Counted from the stretch's first letter, positions 26,656 to 35,828 are shown. The stretch: 64,000 nucleotides of DNA from Bacteroides intestinalis (GCF_003464595.1 NZ_QRZF01000004.1:445850-509849), one strand, 5' to 3'. The notes: generated by a model not told the origin, from the letters alone. Translations and numbers: made by a program.

Positions 26656-27033
26656 CTACTTCTTTATAAAGAATAGAGGCACACACCCCACTGCATAACA
26701 AACAATGTCCCACCATGAGAATGACGTACCCAATACTACTTTTGCCAATGTACAATCTTGTAATCCCAGTACAGTAATAAGTTGAAGGTACTGCAACACT
26801 TCAATGCAACAAGCAAACAGGAATATCCACAATGGTAGTCCGCGCAAAGGTTCAGTGATAAATATACGCACAAAGCAGTATATCAGTATCACTACCAACA
26901 CGTCACCCATATAGGGACGTATAAATGCATCGCGAACAAAAAGAGCTATTAGCGTTTCAACAATAAACAGTCCGATAAAACAGATGGCATAAAACCAACG
27001 GCTGCCAATAAATGTAGTATTCTCAGTATTCAT
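26656..27033 (-). CDS. DUF2809 membrane protein
   Basis: This 125-residue protein has four predicted membrane helices and the central motif FIRPYMGDVLVVILIYCFVR, which is typical of DUF2809. The YCFVR and DVLVV residues match the family as I recall it. The biochemical role is not known; some annotation systems name it a ribosome-maturation YjgA-family protein, a label I would not trust from sequence alone. It lies alone with 135 bases to the lipoprotein gene on one side and a 428-base gap on the other. Confidence 0.78.
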   Translation of the reverse strand: MNTENTTFIGSRWFYAICFIGLFIVETLIALFVRDAFIRPYMGDVLVVILIYCFVRIFITEPLRGLPLWIFLFACCIEVLQYLQLITVLGLQDCTLAKVVLGTSFSWWDIVCYAVGCVPLFFIKK

Positions 27034-27461
27034 AAATTCTTTTGTCGTAATAATGCCTGTAAAAATATCATTTATTTTCTTACAACTTCTACTTTCGGAT
27101 GAGAAATGTGAATGAAATTTTGTAGCAAGTTAATGATTCATCGATTCCTAAAAGGAAGTCTGCTCCCCACTTGAACAATACCCGGGACATACTTGCTCCG
27201 TACCAACTCCACTCAGAGGTACCTCTACACGGAGAAAACACGGAGTTGATACGGAGCAAGTGTATTTCAGATAAGAAGAGGGCTATGCAACCTATCGGAA
27301 GAATAATCTTTCCGACAAATTCAGCACATCTAAGCAAATGACTGCAAACGGACGCAAAAATCACAAATATGAAGATAAACGCTAAAATCGTTAGGTGAAA
27401 GAGAAAGTTTTTCTATACCTTTACGACATTATGAAAATAAAGAATTAAAAAACACGATAGC
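27034..27461. other. 428-base gap with a large hairpin
   Basis: Between the DUF2809 and DUF6266 genes, which diverge, there is no convincing gene. A 91-codon open frame (27089-27364, minus) has no family resemblance and covers the inverted repeat at 27191-27261. Just before the DUF6266 start the sequence TATACCTTTACG resembles a weak -7 box. Confidence 0.6.
27191..27261. repeat. 20-bp inverted repeat enclosing a 12-bp palindrome
   Basis: The arms ACTTGCTCCGTACCAACTCC (27191-27210) and GGAGTTGATACGGAGCAAGT (27242-27261) pair with one mismatch across a 31-base loop. The loop contains the perfect palindrome AGAGGTACCTCT (27215-27226) and a partial third copy of the ACACGGAG phrase. It is not placed as a terminator for either flanking gene, since both are transcribed away from it. 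Confidence 0.8.
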
Positions 27462-28316
27462 ATGGGAATCATCAATCAAGGCATTTTGGGAGGCTTTTCC
27501 GGCAAAGTGGGGCCAATAGTAGGATGCCACTGGAAGTCAAAATATTATATACGTGCACATGCTGCCAAAGTCAGCAATCCACGTACAAAGAAACAACAGG
27601 AACAGCGGGGTAAATTTGCAACAGCATTCAGCTTTCTAAAACTAATCAAACCATTTATACGTATCGGTTTCAAAGAGTTTGCGGAAAAGAAATCAGCATT
27701 TAATGCTGCCATGTCTTATATGCTGAAGAGAGCAGTAGTAGGCGATGGGAATGAAATCATTATTGACTTTAACCGGGTACTGATATCCACGGGAAGCCTG
27801 ATGCCTGTATTTGAGAGTAAAGCTACTGTATCTGACAATAAAATGATTTTCAATTGGAAAGATAACAGTGGCATGGGGAATGCAGAGGGCACAGACATAG
27901 CCATGGTACTGGTGTACAACAAAGATAAAGAAGAGGCTGTATATGACACTGAAGCCGGTCTTCGCCAAGACCAAAGTACCCAACTGGCACTTCCGACCAA
28001 TTGGCAGGACGATGAACTGGTAGCATATCTCAGTTTTCGTAGTGCCGACGGTTATAGTGTGGCTAATAGTGTACGCGTATCAATCTCAATAGTTGAGGTA
28101 TCAGAAAGAGATTATTCATCGCTCAGTCGTCTTTATTCTATTGGAATACGAAAAAATGACTCAGACTCTCTACAAACGAATACAAAGTGCTCCCCTCTCT
28201 TTCAAAGAGACACAAGGAATAGCCAAACGGAAGCAATCCTCTTTGAGGATGTCACCACGATAATCAGAAAGGGAAGTATCCAGAATAACAGCCCTGATAC
28301 GAAACAAGGTAGTTAA
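27462..28316 (+). CDS. DUF6266-family protein with 3' end overlapping comEC
   Basis: The 284-residue protein begins MGIINQGILGGFSGKVGPIV, a typical DUF6266 N-terminus, followed by a basic stretch (NPRTKKQQEQRGKFATAF) that resembles a DNA-binding or structural arm. The family is common in Bacteroidales and of unknown function. Most of the recognisable fold ends near residue 215 (YSVANSVRVSISIVE). The last part, about 70 residues, is Ser/Asn/Thr-rich, and the final 49 codons are antisense to the 3' end of comEC. A lost stop codon is a likely cause of the extended end. It has no signal peptide. Confidence 0.82.
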   Translation: MGIINQGILGGFSGKVGPIVGCHWKSKYYIRAHAAKVSNPRTKKQQEQRGKFATAFSFLKLIKPFIRIGFKEFAEKKSAFNAAMSYMLKRAVVGDGNEIIIDFNRVLISTGSLMPVFESKATVSDNKMIFNWKDNSGMGNAEGTDIAMVLVYNKDKEEAVYDTEAGLRQDQSTQLALPTNWQDDELVAYLSFRSADGYSVANSVRVSISIVEVSERDYSSLSRLYSIGIRKNDSDSLQTNTKCSPLFQRDTRNSQTEAILFEDVTTIIRKGSIQNNSPDTKQGS

Positions 28317-30317
28317 TTCCTTGATGCGCCCTTTATAGCCTTTAGAAATATATAGATAATCAATAGATAAAGGATGGCTCGAAATTTTATTCCGCCAGCG
28401 GGCATCGTGAAGCAAGCAAATCCGCTTGCCGCCATAAGAAACAATATGGTTATGGAAAGCAAAACCGGAGGTAGCGTAATCACCGGTTAATACTTCGGGA
28501 GCGGAAAGACGCTGATGATTCCAATTCGGAGAAAGCGCACGATACAAACGGGACACATCCGGTAAGCTATCGGCACAGGCCAACCAGGACTTCCCGTTAG
28601 CGGCAAGGCAATGAACAGCAGGACAGTTACGCACATTATAAAAGGCAATACTGCACTGAGGTACAGACAAACTAACCAAAATTGCATGATAAGTAGTAAG
28701 AAGAAGCAAACAACACAAAGAAAAATAGATACTACGGGAGGTACGAACAGAAAAACTCCTGAACAGAGACAAAAGAAAAATATAAAACAGCATTATTTCC
28801 CAACATTCCGTCCAGAGTCCATCAATGGAAGACACGGGAAATTGTTCTATACGGCGTAGAACATTATTCTGGCTACTTAGTAATATATTGACAACAGATG
28901 CAAATCCTTGCTGTAGAAAAGGGAAAGGAGTAAGAATAAGCATAAAAACAGCAGAATATAAAATCAACGTTACCATAGGAATTACCCACAAGTTCGTTAG
29001 CAGAAAATGAGTTGAGAAACGGGAGAAATAAAGAATAACCAAAGGAGCCGTACCAATTTGCGCAGCAATAGAAACTGTCAGCAGGCCCCAAATGTAACGA
29101 GGAATACGATGTCGTACGGAAAGTAAATTATAAAGTTTGGGTTGAATGAGTAAGATAGAAGCTACTGCAACAAAAGATAATTGAAAACCGACATCAAACA
29201 ACCAAAGCGGATTATAAAGCAGCATCAGAAAAGCAGTAGCAGCCAGAGTATTCAGTGTTAACGGTTTCTCCGGCTGCAGACTGGATATCGCTAACAAAGA
29301 AAACATGATAACAGAACGTACCACAGAAGAAGACAGTCCCGTTAGGAAGGCAAATCCCCATAAAAAAAGAATAATCAGAAAAAGGCCGAAAGACTTAAAG
29401 TAACTCCAACGCTTCCATATAAGAGACAAAAGAAAAAAGAGTAAAGCATACAAAAAACCGATATGGAGCCCCGAAAGAGCCAGCACATGACTGGCACCTG
29501 TTATTGAATAAGTCTCCCGGATGTCTTCACTCAGGTTTTCTTTGTCTCCAACAGTGAGGGCGGAAAGTACAGCCAGATTATCTCCCTGAAAACCTAAATG
29601 ATGATAGAGTCCCACCACTTTTTTCTGATAATCCGAAGCTATCTGACGGAGAGTACGAGAAGCATCATGTCCCACTATCCGCCAATGTCCGGCAGGGATA
29701 TAAGCCGTACCAGTACCATCTTTACGGACAAGATAACGTATATAATCGAATTCATCAGGATTGCCATTATTAACCGGGGGAGTAAGTCGGGTGTGCACCC
29801 ACAATCTATCTCCCCGGCTCAATGAAGCAGTAGTAGAATCCTTCGGGAAATAGAACAAGAAAGTATGCTCATGATCACTTCTCTGCACAGCTCCTTTTTC
29901 CACTCTCCCTTCTAACTGAACCCGACATAAAAGACTTTTTTCCTTCACTTCCGGCTGTTCACTGATAACTGCCTGGTAGACTGCTGCATCACCTGAAAAA
30001 GGAAAATCCATACGATGTAAATGTTCCCCTGATATGCCGGCACCCAAACCAAAGCAACAAAGAAATACAGAAAGACCATACAACCAATGAATTCGATATT
30101 TACCGGAAAGAAAATAAGCGAGAAGGAGTAAAAGGAAACCTGTCAAACAAATCCATACAGGAGAAAACGTGGAAAACAAATAAGATGTCTCTTCGGGAAT
30201 ATTTAAGGAAAGCTCTGCACGCTGATGGAAGAAGTATGCATCTCCGCATATAATACCACCTGTCAACGGCATCAAAAGTCGTAAGAAAGGATGCCGCTGC
30301 AGGGTGTTGTTTATCAA
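28170..30317 (-). CDS. comEC: ComEC/Rec2-family membrane protein
   Basis: The 715-residue protein has two N-terminal membrane helices, a periplasmic DUF4131-like domain (about 75-215), the competence core with its hallmark SGLHIGFLYALLFFLLS (about 280-296, preceded by ITGASHVLAL), many further helices to about 545, and a C-terminal soluble part. In competent bacteria ComEC conducts single-stranded DNA across the inner membrane. The C-terminal part here lacks a recognisable metallo-beta-lactamase metal motif, so this is a short form. It is followed upstream by rpe at 12 bases. The 3' end overlaps the DUF6266 gene by 147 bases, tail to tail. Confidence 0.92.
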   Translation of the reverse strand: MINNTLQRHPFLRLLMPLTGGIICGDAYFFHQRAELSLNIPEETSYLFSTFSPVWICLTGFLLLLLAYFLSGKYRIHWLYGLSVFLCCFGLGAGISGEHLHRMDFPFSGDAAVYQAVISEQPEVKEKSLLCRVQLEGRVEKGAVQRSDHEHTFLFYFPKDSTTASLSRGDRLWVHTRLTPPVNNGNPDEFDYIRYLVRKDGTGTAYIPAGHWRIVGHDASRTLRQIASDYQKKVVGLYHHLGFQGDNLAVLSALTVGDKENLSEDIRETYSITGASHVLALSGLHIGFLYALLFFLLSLIWKRWSYFKSFGLFLIILFLWGFAFLTGLSSSVVRSVIMFSLLAISSLQPEKPLTLNTLAATAFLMLLYNPLWLFDVGFQLSFVAVASILLIQPKLYNLLSVRHRIPRYIWGLLTVSIAAQIGTAPLVILYFSRFSTHFLLTNLWVIPMVTLILYSAVFMLILTPFPFLQQGFASVVNILLSSQNNVLRRIEQFPVSSIDGLWTECWEIMLFYIFLLSLFRSFSVRTSRSIYFSLCCLLLLTTYHAILVSLSVPQCSIAFYNVRNCPAVHCLAANGKSWLACADSLPDVSRLYRALSPNWNHQRLSAPEVLTGDYATSGFAFHNHIVSYGGKRICLLHDARWRNKISSHPLSIDYLYISKGYKGRIKELTTLFRIRAVILDTSLSDYRGDILKEDCFRLAIPCVSLKERGALCIRL

Positions 30318-30329
30318 CTGAATGTAAAG

Positions 30330-30980
30330 TTAGAGTTCTTTTAACGAATGTATCATCCCTTCGGGATCAGGAGCGGCAAAGACCGCATTTCCTGCAACCA
30401 GTGCATCAGCACCGGCAGCCACCAGACGGGCACCTGTTTCCAGGTTCACACCGCCATCCACCTCGATCAGCGCTTTTGAACCGGTACTATCTATCAGAGC
30501 ACGCAATTCACGTACTTTCTCAATGGTATGTTCTATGAATTGCTGTCCGCCAAAGCCGGGATTTACACTCATCAGCAGCACCATATATACATCCTGGATA
30601 ATATCTTTCAGCATAGCTACAGGAGTAGCAGGATTCAGCGTGACAGCTGGTTGCATACCAGCTTCACGTATTTGTTGCACTACCCGGTGCAGGTGCGGAC
30701 ATGCTTCGAAATGCACGTTCATGGTGTGTGCCCCCAACGCTTTCACTTCATGAATGAATTTCTCGGGTTGTACTATCATCAGATGTACATCCAAAGGCTT
30801 CTTTGAAATCTTTGCCACGTACTTCAATACGGGAAAGCCGAAAGATATATTGGGAACGAACACACCGTCCATAACATCAATATGTACCCAGTCGGCTTCA
30901 CTGCGGTTCAGCATTTCCAGGTCCTTTGCCAGATAAGCGAAATCTGCGGACAGGATTGAAGGAGCTATGATTGGTTTCAT
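30330..30980 (-). CDS. rpe: Ribulose-phosphate 3-epimerase
   Basis: This 216-residue TIM-barrel enzyme has all the landmarks of the family: SILSADFAYLAKD (Ser and Asp near the N-terminus), HIDVMDGVFVPNISFG with the metal-binding His and catalytic Asp, DVHLMI, the phosphate loop MSVNPGFGGQQF and the second catalytic Asp in EVDGGVN. It interconverts ribulose-5-phosphate and xylulose-5-phosphate in the pentose phosphate pathway. Length equals the family norm. It is 12 bases upstream of comEC on the same strand, so the two are probably co-transcribed. Confidence 0.97.
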   Translation of the reverse strand: MKPIIAPSILSADFAYLAKDLEMLNRSEADWVHIDVMDGVFVPNISFGFPVLKYVAKISKKPLDVHLMIVQPEKFIHEVKALGAHTMNVHFEACPHLHRVVQQIREAGMQPAVTLNPATPVAMLKDIIQDVYMVLLMSVNPGFGGQQFIEHTIEKVRELRALIDSTGSKALIEVDGGVNLETGARLVAAGADALVAGNAVFAAPDPEGMIHSLKEL

Positions 30981-31043
30981 AATACACTACATTTTACAGA
31001 TTATATATAGATATAACGTACAAATGTAGACAAAAGATTTCAT

Positions 31044-31229
31044 TCATCCTAATATTATCCCCTGCAAGCCTTGCGGAAGCTGAGATACAGCCCGGTAATT
31101 ACGGGCCAGGCTACGAAGAAAATCTAAAGTTTTCTCGGAAGGTTGCGGACGTTCACCGGATATTGTATCATCGGATGTACGCGGTTTTACGGATGAAGAA
31201 GAAAAAGAAGGAGTAGTTTTTTTATCCAT
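31044..31229 (-). CDS. Small conserved-looking protein, function unknown
   Basis: This 61-codon frame has a hydrophilic, Ser/Thr-rich N-terminus (PSFSSSSVKPRTSDDTISGE) and a more ordered C-terminal helix-like part (TLDFLRSLARNYRAVSQL). I recognise no domain. It lies 63 bases upstream of rpe on the same strand, and no other gene fills this space. The amphipathic end looks like real protein rather than chance, but a false call is possible. Confidence 0.5.
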   Translation of the reverse strand: MDKKTTPSFSSSSVKPRTSDDTISGERPQPSEKTLDFLRSLARNYRAVSQLPQGLQGIILG

Positions 31230-31367
31230 AGGCTTATTGAATTAGTTATAATCAAAATTACAAACTGCTATAAAAAATGCAGGAGTAACTCTGTATGTTA
31301 TAGAACGGGAGAAAGAGAGAAATAGTATACAATAAGCTGTAAAAAACGTAAAGAAAATATATAATTT

Positions 31368-31402
31368 AGCCCAAGGCAATACTAAAGCACTGCGCTTGGG
31401 CT
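31368..31402 (-). terminator. Terminator after the DUF4840 gene
   Basis: Perfect 8-bp stem AGCCCAAG (31368-31375) with CTTGGGCT (31395-31402), 26 bases past the stop codon of the DUF4840 gene, followed on the minus strand by AAATTATATATTTT. The T content is moderate. Confidence 0.65.
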
Positions 31403-31427
31403 ATAAGCTTGATTGTAATGAGGAGAT

Positions 31428-32069
31428 TTATTTTGCTTTGGCTAAGCCGAATGAGAAAGTTGCTGCAGGAAGTTCAATAGGTTCACCATTCACTTTCACA
31501 CCAGTTACCTGAAGTTTGAAAGCCAATTTGCTGCCGGCATAAATAAAGCTACCTGCTTCGGGTGCTGCAATTGTCACTTCTACTTTCATGTCCGGAGTTT
31601 CTCCTTCACCTTCGCCCTCACCTTTAGTAGGTTCTACAGTCGGAAGGTTGAATTCGATAATCAACGGTTCGGGAGCAAATGTCATGCTAATAGCTGTCTT
31701 GTCATCATTGAAAGCAGGGGTGTACTTTACTTTATAATTCACGTCACCCACAGCCTCGATGATTCCGGGAGCAGCTTCTTCAGGCACAATGGCCTTAATC
31801 AAATCTTCTACCGGGAACTTTTCGAATGATACATTCTCATTGGTTACTTCTGCGGTTACATCCGTACCTTCGGGAGCTTCTTCACCTTCTTCTGCAGTCG
31901 GTACCGGAGCCACTACTTGCAGTTTACCGGTATAATCACCTACTACATCTGTCAATACGGGATCGTTAGGTTTAGGTTCATTGTCATCATCGCAAGATGT
32001 GAAAGTAGTTATCAAACCAAGGGTCATTACAAGAAACACGAAACGCTTTAAACAATGTACTTTTTTCAT
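31428..32069 (-). CDS. DUF4840-type lipoprotein
   Basis: The 213-residue protein has a signal peptide with the lipobox TFTSC (Cys about 26) followed by acidic DDDNEPKPN, a +2 acidic stretch common in Bacteroidales surface lipoproteins. The body (DVVGDYTGKLQV, FEKFPVEDLIKAIV) matches DUF4840 as I remember it. Two low-complexity inserts rich in Glu and Gly are present (EEGEEAPEG and GEGEGEGE). The function is unknown. It lies between the small protein gene and the ECF sigma gene; a downstream hairpin at 31368-31402 ends its transcript. Confidence 0.75.
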   Translation of the reverse strand: MKKVHCLKRFVFLVMTLGLITTFTSCDDDNEPKPNDPVLTDVVGDYTGKLQVVAPVPTAEEGEEAPEGTDVTAEVTNENVSFEKFPVEDLIKAIVPEEAAPGIIEAVGDVNYKVKYTPAFNDDKTAISMTFAPEPLIIEFNLPTVEPTKGEGEGEGETPDMKVEVTIAAPEAGSFIYAGSKLAFKLQVTGVKVNGEPIELPAATFSFGLAKAK

Positions 32070-32207
32070 TACTTTAATAAGTTTAGTCTAGTAAATAATA
32101 AAATTAATAATTCACATAATTAAGGTTGTACGTACATTAGGTTAAACGGGCACATGTCATAAATACTGCACCCGGAAAAAAGAAAAATTCATTAAAGTAT
32201 GTATATT

Positions 32208-32801
32208 TTAGTCTATCGTCAACACGATTCCATGCTTCTCCGCCATCCGTCTCAGGTTTAAAATAGCATAACGCATCCGCCCCAAAGAAGTATTGATACT
32301 GACTCCAGTCATCTCGGCTATCTCCTTGAAACTGAGGTCTTGATAAAAACGCATATGTACAACTTCACGTTGTTCGTCCGGCAAGTGTTTTATCAGACGA
32401 CGCACATCTGAGAGGATCTGATGGTTTACGATTTCAGATTCAACCGTCCCTTCGGATAAACGGATATTATTTAGTAAATTCCGTTCTTCCTCATCACAGG
32501 ATACCAGATTCTCCTGTTTTTCCTGACGAAAACAGTCGATAATAAGATTATGGGCAATACGGGTCAACCAAGCAGGAAATTTGCCATTTTCATTGTAACG
32601 CCCTTGCTGAATAGTGACAATAGCTTTTGTGAAAGTTTCCTGGAATATATCTTCCGCCAGTTCTTCATTACGTACCGTGTAATAGATATACGCATAAAGA
32701 CGGTCCTTATAACGGTTCAACAGGATATCGAATGCCTCGTTATTACCTTGTGCATAAAGGGCTACCAACGTTTCGTCAGCAGCATTTGTTTGCTTTTTCA
32801 T
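32208..32801 (-). CDS. ECF-type RNA polymerase sigma factor
   Basis: The 197-residue protein has sigma region 2 (LAEDIFQETFTKAIV, the -10 binding and core-binding helix, about 48-62) and region 4 (LPDEQREVVHMRFYQDLSFK then EIAEMTGVSINTSLGRM, about 140-175) with a helix-turn-helix. There is no region 3, as expected for ECF sigma factors. The target promoter is not known. No anti-sigma gene is adjacent: the neighbours on the same strand are fmt upstream and a DUF4840 lipoprotein downstream, which could be part of its regulon or unrelated. Confidence 0.94.
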   Translation of the reverse strand: MKKQTNAADETLVALYAQGNNEAFDILLNRYKDRLYAYIYYTVRNEELAEDIFQETFTKAIVTIQQGRYNENGKFPAWLTRIAHNLIIDCFRQEKQENLVSCDEEERNLLNNIRLSEGTVESEIVNHQILSDVRRLIKHLPDEQREVVHMRFYQDLSFKEIAEMTGVSINTSLGRMRYAILNLRRMAEKHGIVLTID

Positions 32802-32930
32802 TACGTGTGTTTTTAGATTTCAGCGTAATGTATTCCGATAGGCATTCAATGTTTAGTAGTTAATAATACGCAAAGAAAGGAAATTTTTGGGAAAGGAACA
32901 AAAATATAAGCAATTATTAAGTGACAAGCT

Positions 32931-32994
32931 ACAAGCTACGAGCTACAAGTTGTTGCGCTATCACTCTGCATAACACTTGTAGCTCGTAGCTTGT
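32931..32994. repeat. Perfect 20-bp inverted repeat of a short phrase between fmt and the sigma gene
   Basis: ACAAGCTACGAGCTACAAGT (32931-32950) pairs perfectly with ACTTGTAGCTCGTAGCTTGT (32975-32994) across a 24-base loop. Further copies of the phrase CTTGTAGC/GCTACAAG flank both arms to 33017. It follows the fmt stop codon and may end its transcript, but lacks a T-run. Confidence 0.8.
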
Positions 32995-33024
32995 TACTTG
33001 TAGCCTGTAGCTTGTAGCCCGTAA

Positions 33025-33996
33025 CTATTTCATTCTGAATTCTTCGGTCAACCGGAAGCCACGCAGAAGTTCATCTGTCTTCAGGCGTTTCTTGCCTGGA
33101 AGCTGCAAGGCATGTATATCGATAAAACCATCTGTCGCAGCCACATGGATATAAGTTTTGCCATCTGTCAGCAAAGTACCGGGAACTAACTCATGGGACT
33201 TAAATATCTTTTTCGTCTCAAATATCTTCATAACTACCGCTTCTCCATCGGGTTGAACCAATTCTGACCAGGCTGCCGGATAAGGAGACAAACCACGGAT
33301 AAAATCATAAATACGTTTGATAGGTTGATTCCAATCGATGCGACATGTATCTTTAAATATCTTCGGTGCCGGACGCAACTCACCTACAACCGCCATTTCT
33401 TCCTGTGGAATAGGTTTCACTGCATCATTCAGGATTGCATCTACCGTTTCAGTTACCAGTTTTCCACCAAGCATCATCAGTTTATCGTGCACAATGCCTA
33501 CATCATCTGTATCTGCGATAGGAATACGCACTTGCTGAATCACTTCGCCTGTATCAATCTCATGACGCAGGAAAAAAGTCGTGATCCCCGTTTCTGTATC
33601 ACCATTGATAACTGCCCAATTAATGGGAGCGGCTCCCCGATATTGGGGCAAAAGAGAAGCATGAAGATTGAAAGTTCCCAAACGTGGCATATTCCATACC
33701 ACCTCGGGCAACATACGGAAAGCAACCACTATCTGCAAATCGGCTTTCCACTCACGCAGAGCTTCGACAAAAGCCTCATCTTTCAGTTTTTCCGGCTGCA
33801 ATAAAGGAAGATTCTGTTCCAGTGCATATTGCTTCACAGGAGAGAACTGAAGTTTATGTCCCCTACCCGCCGGTTTATCAGGCATGGTGATGACTCCTAC
33901 TACATTATATCCACCTTCTACCAAACAACGCAAGGACTCCACTGCAAAATCCGGAGTACCCATGTAAACAATCCGTAAATCTTCTTTCTTCATCAT
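33025..33996 (-). CDS. fmt: Methionyl-tRNA formyltransferase
   Basis: The 323-residue enzyme transfers the formyl group from 10-formyltetrahydrofolate to initiator Met-tRNA. The N-terminal catalytic domain has YMGTPDFAVESL, the folate-binding and catalytic region NLHASLLPQYRGAAPINWA (about 112-130, Asn and His) and the catalytic Asp in RHEIDTGEVI. The C-terminal tRNA-binding barrel ends ELLRGFRLTEEFRMK. Length is normal. It is 11 bases after the ClC channel gene on the same strand. Confidence 0.97.
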   Translation of the reverse strand: MMKKEDLRIVYMGTPDFAVESLRCLVEGGYNVVGVITMPDKPAGRGHKLQFSPVKQYALEQNLPLLQPEKLKDEAFVEALREWKADLQIVVAFRMLPEVVWNMPRLGTFNLHASLLPQYRGAAPINWAVINGDTETGITTFFLRHEIDTGEVIQQVRIPIADTDDVGIVHDKLMMLGGKLVTETVDAILNDAVKPIPQEEMAVVGELRPAPKIFKDTCRIDWNQPIKRIYDFIRGLSPYPAAWSELVQPDGEAVVMKIFETKKIFKSHELVPGTLLTDGKTYIHVAATDGFIDIHALQLPGKKRLKTDELLRGFRLTEEFRMK

Positions 33997-34007
33997 ATAA
34001 AAACTTT

Positions 34008-35798
34008 TTAATCTTCAGAGAAATGTACCAATACCTGACGGTATGAGTTGAATATCTTAGACTTGGAGACAAATCCCAAATAATGTCCTTCTTCATCTAC
34101 TACAGGAAGGTTCCATGCTTTCGTATCATCAAACGTACGCATCACCTGCTCCATGCTATCCGTATCATACAGACGTGCGGGGATAGCCGTCATCAGTTTC
34201 CCTACTGTGAAACGATGATATAGTTCCTGTCTGAACATGATATTCCGGATATCGTCTAAGGTGACAATTCCAATTAGTATCCCACTCTTATCCGTTACAG
34301 GGAATATATTACGCCGTGAAGCCGAAATAGCCTTCACCAACTCACCCAAATCCATTTCAGGATGAACCACAACAAAATCTTTCTCCACGACATTCTCTAC
34401 TTTCATCAGGGTAAGTACCGCTTTATCCTTATGATGGGTTAGCAATTCTCCCTTTTTGGCCAAACGCATGGAATAAATACTATGAGGTTCGAAAACTATA
34501 ATCGTCAGATATGAACTGGCAGCTACAATCATCAGCGGCAGGAAAAGATCATATCCTCCCGTCAGCTCGGCTATCAGGAAGACTCCGGTCAGCGGGGCAT
34601 GCATGACACCACTCATCACCCCTGCCATACCCATCAAGGCAAAATTCTTTTCGGGTAAATAGTACGAGAAATCAAACTTATTGCTGAAAAAGGCGAAGAC
34701 GAAGCCTGCAATACAACCCAGATACAAAGAAGGTGCAAAAATACCACCGCAACCTCCACCACCGTTTGTGGCACTAGACGCAAACACCTTAAACAAGATA
34801 ATCAGCATCAGATAAAGCAGTAGCAAATTACCGTGTCCATAAAAGAATGAGTTGTTCATGACTGTGTCCCAATCCGCATTGGAAGTACCGTTCAGCAATA
34901 ATTCAATGGTGTCGTAACCTTCACCATAGAGCGGCGGAAAAAGAAATATCAGGATACTCAGCATAATACCACCTAAAGCCAGTTTCTGGTAAGGGCCTTT
35001 CAGTTTGCCGAAAACACCTTCTACAGAATTCATGGCACGGGTAAAGTAGAGTGAAACCAGTCCGCAGAAAATACCCAGCATAATAACGTAAGGAATGCGC
35101 TCCATCTCGAATGCCTGATCTAGATGGAACTTAAACATTGCTTCCGTTCCGGTAGTGATATAAGAAACCGTTGCAGCTGTCACCGCAGAAATCAGCAACG
35201 GAAGCAGAGAGGTCATAGTCAGGTCTATCATAAGCACTTCCAGCGTAAACACTAATCCTGCAATAGGCGCCTTGAAAATACCTGCAATGGCACCGGCAGC
35301 ACCACAACCCACCAAAAGCATCAAAGTACGGTGCTCCATTTTGAAGACACTTCCCAGATTGGAACCAATAGCAGAACCTGTCAGTACAATAGGTGCCTCC
35401 GCTCCTACCGAACCACCAAAACCAATGGTTATGGAACTGGCAATCACAGACGACCATGTATTGTGTCGCTTAATCCGCCCTTGCCGACGGGAAATGGCAT
35501 AAAGGATTTTTGTAACTCCATGACTGATGTCATCCTTCACGACATAACGTACAAACAAGCCTGCCAGAAAAATTCCCACTACCGGATAAACCAAATAAAG
35601 GTAGTTGGCCTCCGTTGTATTGAAATTATTCGTCAGGAAATTTTGTATCCAGTGTATCAACATCTTCAGTATCAAAGCTGTAACAGCCGTAAAAATACCT
35701 ACCAGAAAACTGAGTATCAGGATAAACTGTTTTTCCTTTATATTCTTTTCACGCCATAAAAGGAAACGCTGAAACAAACTTCTCTTCTCTTTTTCCAT
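34008..35798 (-). CDS. ClC-type chloride channel/transporter with two CBS domains
   Basis: The 596-residue protein has an N-terminal membrane domain with the ClC selectivity loops: GFGGSVGAEAPIV (about 130-142, with the gating Glu, Ala replacing the usual Gly after it), GAIAGIFKAPIAG and GGGCGGIFAPSLYLG (about 353-367). The C-terminal 150 residues form two CBS domains (VVHPEMDLGELVKAISASRR and MEQVMRTFDDTKAWNLPVVD) that usually bind adenosine nucleotides and regulate gating. It should exchange chloride and protons across the inner membrane. The gene is in tandem with fmt; a hairpin separates it from tsaC upstream. Confidence 0.95.
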   Translation of the reverse strand: MEKEKRSLFQRFLLWREKNIKEKQFILILSFLVGIFTAVTALILKMLIHWIQNFLTNNFNTTEANYLYLVYPVVGIFLAGLFVRYVVKDDISHGVTKILYAISRRQGRIKRHNTWSSVIASSITIGFGGSVGAEAPIVLTGSAIGSNLGSVFKMEHRTLMLLVGCGAAGAIAGIFKAPIAGLVFTLEVLMIDLTMTSLLPLLISAVTAATVSYITTGTEAMFKFHLDQAFEMERIPYVIMLGIFCGLVSLYFTRAMNSVEGVFGKLKGPYQKLALGGIMLSILIFLFPPLYGEGYDTIELLLNGTSNADWDTVMNNSFFYGHGNLLLLYLMLIILFKVFASSATNGGGGCGGIFAPSLYLGCIAGFVFAFFSNKFDFSYYLPEKNFALMGMAGVMSGVMHAPLTGVFLIAELTGGYDLFLPLMIVAASSYLTIIVFEPHSIYSMRLAKKGELLTHHKDKAVLTLMKVENVVEKDFVVVHPEMDLGELVKAISASRRNIFPVTDKSGILIGIVTLDDIRNIMFRQELYHRFTVGKLMTAIPARLYDTDSMEQVMRTFDDTKAWNLPVVDEEGHYLGFVSKSKIFNSYRQVLVHFSED

Positions 35799-35828
35799 AT
35801 ACCTATATTTACCATTCTAAACGAAATA

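Noticed and set aside
27089..27364. 91-codon frame on the minus strand, with hydrophobic N-terminus
   Set aside because: It overlays an inverted repeat in an intergenic region, has no family resemblance and no promoter; composition looks like chance.
19456..27458. Shared 15-base stretch ATTAAAAAACACGAT at 19456-19470 and 27444-27458
   Set aside because: Short and A-rich, in two unrelated leader regions; could be chance, and no mobile element flanks it.
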